Assembly: GCA_021160885.1 (NCBI GenBank) | Contig: JAGHBR010000067.1 | Location: 1 to 10,429, forward strand | Reading direction: 5' to 3' | Length of the DNA: 10,429 nucleotides | DNA from: Caldisericaceae bacterium | Lineage (GTDB): Bacteria; Calditrichota; Calditrichia; Calditrichales; Calditrichaceae | Part shown: positions 1-5,147 of the stretch, piece by piece | Layout of the letters: every line of letters begins with the position of its first letter | How positions within the stretch are numbered: position 1 is the stretch's first letter | Program-made: the position numbers and the translations under genes | The notes under the pieces: model-generated | Seen by the model: only the letters and a program-made list of their open reading frames with translations | What the model was told of the DNA's origin: nothing | Databases searched by the model: none

Positions 1-2
1 GT

Positions 3-341
3 AATCTACCTTTGCAAAATATTAAACAGCAAGCCAACATCGATAGCGTGCTCAATATCTTAGAATTGAAATCACCACAAAGAATCGATTCACTGCAAAA
101 AGCCTTAAATCAATCATTTCAGAAATGGAATACACGGCTAACTCAGAGCGACTATGATCAGGAATTAAAAGAAATTGAAACACAAATCAAAAAGCTTGAT
201 CCTCAAAAAATCAAAGATTTAAAGAGCCTGCAAAAGGCACTAACTACTCTAAAGAAAGCTAAGAAAAAAATTAAACTTTTAACCGATTCCATTTCTACAA
301 CACGAAACGAATTAACCAGGTGCAGCAGAGCGTGTCTTTAA
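3..341 (+). CDS. TIGR03545-like coiled-coil protein, upstream fragment (enters from left edge, frameshifted)
   Basis: The reading frame is open to the left edge of the window, so the internal TTG at 12 is not a real start and the N-terminus lies outside. The visible roughly 112 residues are rich in Lys, Gln, Glu and Leu with heptad-like spacing, typical of the coiled-coil middle part of the TIGR03545 family, an uncharacterised family I recall from outer-membrane bacteria and often paired with a TIGR03546 gene. The frame closes at TAA 339-341, but the last eight or so codons (after the Leu codon at 312-314) read as Cys/Arg-rich nonsense. The natural continuation lies in the frame that runs from about 311 to 1393. 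This is therefore the 5' part of one gene joined to the next entry by a one-base shift. Family assignment is by recalled pattern, not by search. Confidence 0.65.
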   Translation, partial: NLPLQNIKQQANIDSVLNILELKSPQRIDSLQKALNQSFQKWNTRLTQSDYDQELKEIETQIKKLDPQKIKDLKSLQKALTTLKKAKKKIKLLTDSISTTRNELTRCSRACL

Positions 342-1393
342 TTCAATCCTGGATTGAAAATGATTACAAACAGGCCCTGCGTATGGCCAAATTACCTGAA
401 CTATCCAGACAAAATATTGCACGAATGTTATTTGGCTCTGCACTGGTCCATCGCTTTGAACAATATCTTGACTATTTGCAAACCGCGCGCCATTACCTTA
501 ATAAAATTCAGTCGGACAAACCGGCTAAAGAAAAACCCCCAAGACTCAAGGGCCAGGACATTTACTTTTACTCGCCCAATGGACGCCCGGATTTTTGGCT
601 TAAACATATTTTACTTTCTGGTCAGACAAACGATGGGCTACAATTGTCCGGAGTTTTAACCGACCTGATTTCTGATCAACGCTTTATTAATCGTCCAACC
701 ATTATTAAGATCAAAGGGCAAAGTGCTGGTAATCGTTCGTTTGTTTTAGAAGGAACTTTAAACTACTTAAACAAAACACCGCATGAAATTTTCAACATTG
801 AGTACGCGGGTTTTTCATTAAATAATACGCAAATCTCTAATTCACCTTATTTGCCATCAAAGGTGCAAAAAGGAGTTGGAAATTTCCAGGCAAAGGTGGA
901 ATTAATAGGCGATACCGTGTTAAGTGAAATCAATTTCGTAGCCCGGCGTCTCTCATTTGCTCCAACAACTTCACAGAAACTTACTTACGCCCAACAGTTG
1001 GTTATGGAATCACTACAACAAATTTCCTCATTGGATGTTAAAGCCCGGATTACCGGCCAGGCTGGTCATTGGCAGATTAAAATTAATTCTAATCTGGATG
1101 ATCTATTACTGGCTCAGTTTAAAAAGAAACTTAGTGGTGAACTGGCCAAAACGCAGGCTCGTTTGCGTCAGGAGATAGAAAAGAGAACCAAACCGGCTCA
1201 ACAGAAATTTTTAGCTTTTGTAGAACAGAAGCAACAATGGCTGCAACTTCAGGTTAACAAGCATGAGCAACAACTCAAAAAGATTGAAAGCGAGTTAAAG
1301 CAACATCAGGATGAAATCAATAACCGGATTAAAACCGAAAAGAAAAAAGCAAGTAAGCAAGTTCAAAAAAAATTGAAGAGTTTATTCAAATGA
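320..1393 (+). CDS. TIGR03545-like protein, C-terminal part of the same frameshifted gene
   Basis: About 357 residues continue the preceding fragment in another frame. The GTG at 320 is an apparent start only; codons upstream of it in this frame (Asn-Gln before Val) extend the helix of the first fragment. Visible parts: a helical stretch with an 'ARMLFG' motif (residues 34-39), as I recall for TIGR03545; a middle beta-rich region (about 80-215) that begins with 'FYSPNGRPDFWLKH' and contains a 'GVLTDLISDQRFINRPT' stretch resembling the family's lipid- or envelope-type beta domain; and a long Lys/Gln/Glu coiled coil from about 255 to the end. No transmembrane helix is seen in this part; the membrane anchor would be in the missing N-terminus. 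It ends in TGA 1391-1393, which overlaps the ATG of the thioredoxin-like gene, so the two are probably translationally coupled. The function is unknown; an envelope role is inferred from the family's distribution. Confidence 0.75.
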   Translation: MQQSVSLIQSWIENDYKQALRMAKLPELSRQNIARMLFGSALVHRFEQYLDYLQTARHYLNKIQSDKPAKEKPPRLKGQDIYFYSPNGRPDFWLKHILLSGQTNDGLQLSGVLTDLISDQRFINRPTIIKIKGQSAGNRSFVLEGTLNYLNKTPHEIFNIEYAGFSLNNTQISNSPYLPSKVQKGVGNFQAKVELIGDTVLSEINFVARRLSFAPTTSQKLTYAQQLVMESLQQISSLDVKARITGQAGHWQIKINSNLDDLLLAQFKKKLSGELAKTQARLRQEIEKRTKPAQQKFLAFVEQKQQWLQLQVNKHEQQLKKIESELKQHQDEINNRIKTEKKKASKQVQKKLKSLFK

Positions 1394-1704
1394 CTTTAAT
1401 TGAATTTCAGGATTTACTACAGCAACATTTGATCACAGTTGGCTATTTTTCTACCGAAAGTTGTAATGTGTGTAAGGTTTTACGTCCACAGGTACGTCAA
1501 ATTTGCCAGAAATTTAACGACGTTCATTTTGAATATGTGGATATTGAAAAAGCCCCTGAACTCCGGGGGCAATATCTTGTGTTTAGTGTACCAACCATTA
1601 TCATTTTCGTTGATGGGCGAGAACACAAACGATTGAACCGTTACATGTCATTACAGGATTTCGAAGCCGAGCTTTCTCGATTAATTGAGATTTTAGCAGA
1701 ATAG
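1390..1704 (+). CDS. thioredoxin-like protein with CNVC redox motif
   Basis: A 104-residue single-domain thioredoxin fold. The active-site motif is Cys25-Asn-Val-Cys28 after the strand 'TVGYFSTES', and the conserved cis-proline is at Pro68 in 'SVPT', followed by the strand 'IIIFVDG'. The CxxC spacing and cis-Pro support a dithiol-disulfide oxidoreductase, but the CNVC pair is not the canonical CGPC. This fits small thioredoxin-family proteins of unknown partner better than housekeeping thioredoxin. No signal peptide is visible, so it is probably cytoplasmic. The ATG at 1390 overlaps the stop of the TIGR03545-like gene as ATGA; a GAAGAG at 1375-1380 lies 9 bases upstream as a weak ribosome site. 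The overlap suggests co-expression with an envelope protein, but the functional link is unknown. Confidence 0.85.
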   Translation: MTLIEFQDLLQQHLITVGYFSTESCNVCKVLRPQVRQICQKFNDVHFEYVDIEKAPELRGQYLVFSVPTIIIFVDGREHKRLNRYMSLQDFEAELSRLIEILAE

Positions 1705-2016
1705 TGGTTTTAAGTAGGATGTTTTCGAGTGTTAATATTTTTTACTGTAGAGCTCGCTAAAGAGCCTCCAGGGGAAAAGTAATTTAAATTACATGGTTCT
1801 CGTTTACTCAATTCCCGGTCAATTTGTTAACATCACACGGAAACAATCCTCTTACACTGTAACTCATACTACACCTTTAACTTAATCCATTGAGTCCTCT
1901 GTGGTGAATCAAACTTTCATGGATCTGGAAGTTGTTTTTTGAATCAATCTCCTCCACTTTCGATTAATGACTTTATTTGCTAAATTCTGCTAACCTAATA
2001 AAAAACGTGAACAACA
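1705..2016. other. intergenic spacer with 14-bp palindrome
   Basis: This 312-base AT-rich stretch lies between the thioredoxin-like gene and cmoA, and I find no convincing gene in it on either strand. It holds a perfect 14-bp palindrome at 1779-1792. A segment around 1744-1774 (ACTGTAG followed by a GCTC..GAGC mini-stem) loosely resembles the reverse complement of the hairpin at 4949-4989. A promoter for cmoAB must lie here or upstream; the best I can offer is TTATTT, 17 bases, TAATAA just before cmoA, which is a poor match. No strong terminator follows the thioredoxin-like gene. Confidence 0.6.
1779..1792. repeat. perfect 14-bp AT-rich palindrome
   Basis: GTAATTTAAATTAC equals its own reverse complement. 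It lies 75 bases after the thioredoxin-like stop and 224 bases before cmoA. It could be a dimeric-regulator operator or the remnant of a hairpin; no T-run follows, so it is not a terminator. No function can be shown from a single copy. Confidence 0.55.
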
Positions 2017-2739
2017 ATGACAGTAAAAGACAATATTTACGCCAGACCTCTGGAACAAATCAGTGGTTTTAGATTTGATGAAAAGGTGGCTCGTGTTTTT
2101 TCGGACATGATTGCGCGTTCGGTTCCCGGCTACAAAGAAATTTTACAGGGTATTAGTTTACTCACGGCTTATCATGTTCAACCCAACAGCCACTGCTACG
2201 ACTTAGGTAGCTCATTAGGAGCCGCCAGTTTAGCCATGAGCCAGGGCATCAACAAATCGAATGTCCACATTTTTGCAATTGACAATTCACCGGCCATGAT
2301 CAGAGAGAGTAAGAAATATTTAAAAGAAATAATCCACCCTGTACATTTAATTTGCGCCGATTTCAGAGATGTAAAAATCACCCGGGCTTCAGTAGTGGTA
2401 CTGAATTTTACGCTCCAGTTCATTGCACCTGAATCTCGGCAAACCGTGCTACAACAAATTTTCAAAGGCATGTTACCAGGTGGTTTGTTAATTATTTCTG
2501 AGAAAATCATTTTTGAAAATTCTGAAGAACAGGCCTTCCAGGAAGCTTTGCATCTGGCTTTTAAAAAAGCACATGGTTACAGCAACTTAGAAATTAGTCA
2601 AAAACGTAATGCCCTTGAAAATGTACTCATACCAGAAACTTTCGCTGCCCATCAAACAAGATTGCAACGTATTGGTTTTAGAAAATGTTTTCAATGGTAT
2701 CAGAATTTTAACTTTATTTCCATGGTGGCCATCAAATGA
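2017..2739 (+). CDS. cmoA: carboxy-S-adenosyl-L-methionine synthase CmoA
   Basis: CmoA converts S-adenosylmethionine and prephenate to carboxy-S-adenosylmethionine (Cx-SAM), the donor for cmo5U34 formation in tRNA. The 240 residues align along their whole length with my recollection of E. coli CmoA (247 residues). The N-terminal 'RSVPGY' motif ends at Tyr39. The nucleotide-binding loop 'YDLGSSLGAA' (61-70) has Ser where E. coli has Cys. 'AIDNSPAMI' spans 87-95, 'VVLNFTLQF' about 127-135 and 'MLPGG' about 152-156. The segment 'LEISQKR' ends at Arg197, which aligns with E. coli Arg199, the residue I recall contacting the Cx-SAM carboxylate. The start at ATG 2017 gives the family-standard N-terminus, although no good Shine-Dalgarno precedes it. 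The stop overlaps the cmoB start (ATGA), so the two enzymes of one pathway are coupled. The protein is cytoplasmic. Confidence 0.97.
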   Translation: MTVKDNIYARPLEQISGFRFDEKVARVFSDMIARSVPGYKEILQGISLLTAYHVQPNSHCYDLGSSLGAASLAMSQGINKSNVHIFAIDNSPAMIRESKKYLKEIIHPVHLICADFRDVKITRASVVVLNFTLQFIAPESRQTVLQQIFKGMLPGGLLIISEKIIFENSEEQAFQEALHLAFKKAHGYSNLEISQKRNALENVLIPETFAAHQTRLQRIGFRKCFQWYQNFNFISMVAIK

Positions 2740-3716
2740 TCGATTACAGTACATTTTTACAACTCCTCTCGCACCATGCTAATGTACCAGAAAACTGGAT
2801 CGAAACATTAAAAACACAAATTGAGACTGCTTTACAACCCCAGAAGAATAAAGACATCTTAATCTGGGAAGAAGTTTTGAACCAATTACCTCAGGCACAT
2901 CCATCTGAAATCGTCTTACATGAGAACATCATTCGCATTGGTACGGGAAATGATCTTAAGCAAAATGAAAAGAATCATCTAATGGTACAATTACGTCGTC
3001 TTCATCCCTGGCGCAAAGGGCCCATTTCCTTTTTCGGTGTTTACATTGATACCGAATGGAGATCGGACATGAAATGGAATCGTTTAAAGGATCATATTGA
3101 TGTTTTAAATGATCGTTTAGTGCTTGATGTAGGTAGCGGTAATGGCTACTTTTGTTGGCGCATGCGCGGAGCAGGAGCCCGTCTGGTGATGGGCCTCGAT
3201 CCCTATTTAAAATACGTTTACCAGTTTGCAGCCATGCAAAAGTACATTACTGATCCAGCCGTGCAGGTACTACCATTGGGAATTGACGACCTGCCTTCAA
3301 ATCTTCAATGCTTTGATACTGTTTTCTCCATGGGAGTCTTCTACCACCGTCGCTCCCCATTCGATCATTTATTTAAACTAAAATCGCTTTTAAGACCGGG
3401 GGGGCAATTGGTGTTGGAAACTTTGATTGTAGAAGGAGAAAAAGGTTACGTGCTTGTACCCGAAGGGCGTTACGCTAAAATGCGCAATGTCTGGTTTATT
3501 CCTTCACCTTTGACATTAGAAAGCTGGTTAAAACGCGCAGCGTTTTCAGACATTCATTTGGTCGATGTCAGTCTAACCACAACACAAGAACAACGAAAGA
3601 CTTCCTGGATGGAATTCGAATCTTTGCCCGATTTTCTACATCCGGAGAATAATCATTTGACCATAGAGGGTTATCCCCGGCCACGTCGTGCTATTTTTTT
3701 AGCCCGCAGACCATAA
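2736..3716 (+). CDS. cmoB: tRNA U34 carboxymethyltransferase CmoB
   Basis: CmoB transfers the carboxymethyl group from Cx-SAM to 5-hydroxyuridine 34 of tRNAs, giving cmo5U34 and widening wobble decoding. The 326 residues match the E. coli length (323) and order of motifs. 'WRKGPISFFG' (92-101) has Lys94. 'DTEWRSDMKW' (105-114) has Trp108 and Lys113. The SAM loop is 'DVGSGNGYFCWRM' (131-143), followed by 'GLDP'. 'FSMGVFYHRRSP' has Tyr203. 'VSLTTTQEQRKTSWM' lies near 278-292 and 'EGYPRPRRAIFLARRP' closes the protein. These residues align, with an offset of three, to the Cx-SAM-binding positions Lys91, Trp105, Lys110 and Tyr200 that I recall for E. coli. The ATG at 2736 overlaps the cmoA stop; a GGTGG lies 7 bases upstream. 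The gene ends three bases before the convergent YjbQ gene, leaving no room for a separate terminator. Confidence 0.97.
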   Translation: MIDYSTFLQLLSHHANVPENWIETLKTQIETALQPQKNKDILIWEEVLNQLPQAHPSEIVLHENIIRIGTGNDLKQNEKNHLMVQLRRLHPWRKGPISFFGVYIDTEWRSDMKWNRLKDHIDVLNDRLVLDVGSGNGYFCWRMRGAGARLVMGLDPYLKYVYQFAAMQKYITDPAVQVLPLGIDDLPSNLQCFDTVFSMGVFYHRRSPFDHLFKLKSLLRPGGQLVLETLIVEGEKGYVLVPEGRYAKMRNVWFIPSPLTLESWLKRAAFSDIHLVDVSLTTTQEQRKTSWMEFESLPDFLHPENNHLTIEGYPRPRRAIFLARRP

Positions 3717-3719
3717 TCT

Positions 3720-4151
3720 TTATCCCATTTCGCCCACAAATTGCAAGACAACGCGCCGCGTTCGGCTGGTGTTATCAAAATCCATTAGAATAATTTGTTG
3801 CCATGTACCTAAAACCAATTGCCCATCTATTACGGGAACCGTAAACGAAGTTCCGGTTAAAGTAGAACGCAAATGGGCATAACCGTTACCATCGTGCCAG
3901 GTATCGTCATGATGGTAACGTTTATTCATGGGCGCAATCTTTTCCATCATTTCCGGGATGTCCTTAAGCAAACCGGGTTCGTATTCCACCGTACTAATGG
4001 CTGCGGTAGAGCCACTAATAAAGATGAGCAACTGACCTTCTTTTAATTTTTTTTCCTGAACAAATTTCCTGACTTGTGGCGTAATATTGATGATATCATT
4101 AAAACCTTTCGTCTGCACTTCAATCCATCCATGACAGGTAGAAATTGCCAT
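3720..4151 (-). CDS. YjbQ/UPF0047 family protein (TIGR00149)
   Basis: This 143-residue protein has all the family landmarks: 'GSTAAISTVEYEPGL' (47-61) with Glu57, the His-rich 'RYHHDDTWHDGNGYAHLRS' (78-96), 'VPVIDGQLVLGTWQQI' (105-120) and the closing 'RTRRVVLQFVGE'. The conserved His, Glu and Asp residues suggest a metal or phosphate site. Family members have been reported to complement thiamine-phosphate synthase activity in E. coli, but the physiological role is not established, so I leave the gene symbol empty. The length is standard (roughly 130-145 residues). The start is firm: AAGGAGGT at 4157-4164 (read on the minus strand) sits five bases from the ATG. The gene is convergent with cmoB, its stop being three bases away, and divergent from the kinase gene across a 1-kb spacer. 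It is probably monocistronic. Confidence 0.93.
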   Translation of the reverse strand: MAISTCHGWIEVQTKGFNDIINITPQVRKFVQEKKLKEGQLLIFISGSTAAISTVEYEPGLLKDIPEMMEKIAPMNKRYHHDDTWHDGNGYAHLRSTLTGTSFTVPVIDGQLVLGTWQQIILMDFDNTSRTRRVVLQFVGEMG

Positions 4152-4156
4152 TTGGG

Positions 4157-4164
4157 ACCTCCTT
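4157..4164 (-). promoter_or_regulatory. strong Shine-Dalgarno of the YjbQ-family gene
   Basis: Read on the minus strand the bases are AAGGAGGT, a near-perfect anti-16S match, followed by five bases and the ATG at 4151-4149. It fixes the start of the UPF0047 gene and is much stronger than any other ribosome site in this window. Confidence 0.85.
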
Positions 4165-4221
4165 AAATTTTAAATTAGATTCAAAACTAATTTAATAAAA
4201 TGGTAAATATGAAGCTAAATG

Positions 4222-4332
4222 AATCCGATGCTGAATTTTTTGCTTAAACACAGTCGATGCACTCCAAAACTCCTTTCTTACTACTCTTAACCCTTATACC
4301 CTTAACCCAATTCGAGTTTTGCCCCATCTAGA
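4222..4332 (+). repeat. 110-bp degenerate repeat, copy 1
   Basis: The unit starts AATCCGAT, then has GATGCACTCCAAA, a pyrimidine-rich part with runs of CTTAACCCTT, and ends in CCATCTAGA. It shares this order of blocks with the copy at 4685-4797 and, reversed, with 6886-6971. The copies differ by many substitutions and small indels, so they are old or diverged members of a family. Confidence 0.7.
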
Positions 4333-4367
4333 AAATTAAAAAATTCGAAACTCGAATTTCGAAATAC
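4324..4367 (+). repeat. 44-bp TTCGAA-rich repeat, copy 1
   Basis: These 44 bases match 4575-4618 with only two mismatches (at the sixth base of the unit and in the middle, where AAACTC replaces AAGCTC). The unit contains the palindrome ATTTCGAAAT and a stem AATTCGA/TCGAATT with a three-base loop. It directly continues the 110-bp repeat copy 1. Confidence 0.8.
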
Positions 4368-4499
4368 TAAATAAAAAATCCCTTCTGCATTCTAGATTTT
4401 GGAGTAAAAGATGCACCTGGTACCTTTGTCCAAAATAAATCCGATGAAGGAAATGGTTCCATGTTTTAAAGTCAAGCCCTACAAATCAACGCTGCGGTT

Positions 4500-4528
4500 C
4501 TCCCTTCCCTTTGGCAAAAGGAAGGGAG
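4500..4528. repeat. pyrimidine/purine hairpin repeat
   Basis: A 9-bp perfect stem CTCCCTTCC/GGAAGGGAG (4500-4508 with 4520-4528) extends inward, past one C-A mismatch, to TTT/AAA around a GGC loop. It is followed by AGTTAGAGGGATGGG. This resembles the widespread 'CTCCCTCTCC...GGAGAGGG...GGGTGAGG' intergenic repeats of many bacterial genomes. No T-run follows, so it is not an intrinsic terminator. Confidence 0.7.
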
Positions 4529-4574
4529 TTAGAGGGATGGGTTTTCAAACGTTCCAAAGCAACGCTGTTTTGTT

Positions 4575-4618
4575 CCATCCAGAAAATTAAAAAATTCGAA
4601 GCTCGAATTTCGAAATAC
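4575..4618 (+). repeat. 44-bp TTCGAA-rich repeat, copy 2
   Basis: This is a near-identical direct copy of 4324-4367, 251 bases downstream. Unlike copy 1 it is not preceded by the 110-bp repeat. The block after it (4625-4668) is a weak, imperfect hairpin of pyrimidines then purines, similar in style to 4500-4528. Confidence 0.8.
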
Positions 4619-4684
4619 GAAATTCCCCTTCCTCCTTCTCCGATTAAAAGGGAAATTGATGGGGAATGTCAACATTGCCCAAAA

Positions 4685-4797
4685 AATCCGATCCTGAGTT
4701 TATTGCAAAAAACCAGTTGATGCACTCCAAAGTTGGCTACACTCTTAACCCTTCAACCCTTAACTCTTAACCAAATTAGAGTTTCGACCCATCCAGA
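4685..4797 (+). repeat. 110-bp degenerate repeat, copy 2
   Basis: The same block order as copy 1 is seen: AATCCGAT, TGATGCACTCCAAAG, ACTCTTAACCCTT, TTAGAGTTTCGACC, and CCATCCAGA at the end. GATGCACTCCAAA is shared exactly with copy 1. It is followed at 4798 by a GC-rich CCTCGG..CCTCGG direct repeat rather than by the 44-bp unit. Confidence 0.7.
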
Positions 4798-4907
4798 CCT
4801 CGGCTTGCGCCTCGGCCACTCTTCGCTGCAAGTAGGGAATGGATCAGTTCAATGTTCGAAATTTAGGAGCCACTTATCCAAATTCCCAGTTCCCCCCAAA
4901 ATGTAAC

Positions 4908-4924
4908 ACGACTCTCTGAGTCGT
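4908..4924. repeat. perfect 7-bp stem hairpin, first of a cluster
   Basis: ACGACTC, loop TCT, GAGTCGT. It is separated by one base from the terminator-like hairpin that follows, and no T-run follows it directly. It resembles REP-type intergenic hairpins. Confidence 0.7.
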
Positions 4925-4925
4925 T

Positions 4926-4950
4926 AATTCCGCCTTTGCGGGATTTTTTA
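4926..4950 (+). terminator. orphan Rho-independent terminator-like hairpin
   Basis: The stem AATTCCGC/GCGGGATT (eight pairs, one of them T-G) surrounds a CTTT loop and runs into six T's (4944-4949). Geometry and T-run fit an intrinsic terminator on the + strand. However, no annotated gene is transcribed into it: the gene to the left points away and the kinase gene starts about 200 bases to the right. It may end an unseen small RNA, act as a leader attenuator for the kinase, or be part of a dispersed repeat. Confidence 0.55.
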
Positions 4951-4989
4951 GCTCGCTGTCGCTCGCACCCGCTCTGGAAAGCGGAGCTA
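4949..4989. repeat. GC-rich hairpin with GCTCGC direct repeat
   Basis: The outer arms TAGCTC and GAGCTA are complementary, an inner CGCT/AGCG pair can also form, and the left arm holds GCTCGC twice, separated by TGTC. It stands out as GC-rich in an AT-rich spacer. It is the third hairpin in a row after 4908 and 4926, which suggests a composite REP-like element. Confidence 0.6.
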
Positions 4990-5147
4990 CAGTTTCACAC
5001 TGAAAACACCTTTAGACAAGTTCCCAATTTACAGTTCCTAATTCTAAATTCCTCTTAAACTTTCCACTCTTAAATAACTTACCATTGCAACTTGATGATT
5101 TTATTAATAAACTATTTACAACAGGTTACATTAGAGATTTTAGAACC

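Larger units (their letters stand above)
4152..5147. other. repeat-rich divergent spacer
   Basis: Nearly 1 kb separates two divergently transcribed genes. A 69-codon open frame at 4511-4720 runs straight through repeat units and low-complexity text and is not a gene. The stretch contains two direct copies of a 110-bp degenerate repeat, two copies of a 44-bp TTCGAA-rich repeat, a long purine/pyrimidine hairpin, and a cluster of three hairpins at 4908-4991, the second of which looks like a Rho-independent terminator. Promoters for both flanking genes should be within it. For the minus-strand gene, TTTAGC and ATTAAA with a 17-base spacer lie in the 4170-4220 area, a weak match that I do not list as a site. 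The material resembles dispersed intergenic repeats rather than a dead coding element. Confidence 0.7.

Noticed and set aside
260..320. programmed -1 frameshift in the TIGR03545-like gene
   Set aside because: The A-rich stretch at 264-270 would shift into a frame with a stop at 272-274, and no slippery heptamer in register lies between 275 and 341.
1705..2016. tRNA or small RNA gene in the first spacer
   Set aside because: No cloverleaf, CCA end or T-loop motif is visible, and the only stems are the palindrome and a 4-bp GCTC/GAGC pair.
2196..2510. 104-codon minus-strand open frame within cmoA
   Set aside because: It lies opposite an unmistakable CmoA sequence; it has no domain pattern and is a shadow.
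4288..4320. CTTAACCCTT runs as telomere-like or CRISPR-like tandem repeats
   Set aside because: The runs are short, irregular and without spacers of constant length; they are part of the larger degenerate 110-bp repeat.
4511..4720. 69-codon + strand open frame in the 1-kb spacer
   Set aside because: It runs through the 44-bp repeat and purine/pyrimidine hairpins, has no ribosome site, and its residues follow the repeats rather than any protein pattern.
5000..5060. sigma70-type promoter before the kinase (TAGACA with TAATTC or TAAATT)
   Set aside because: Both boxes match poorly, spacing is off, and the text is repetitive (AGTTCCCAATTTACAGTTCC), so no site can be supported.
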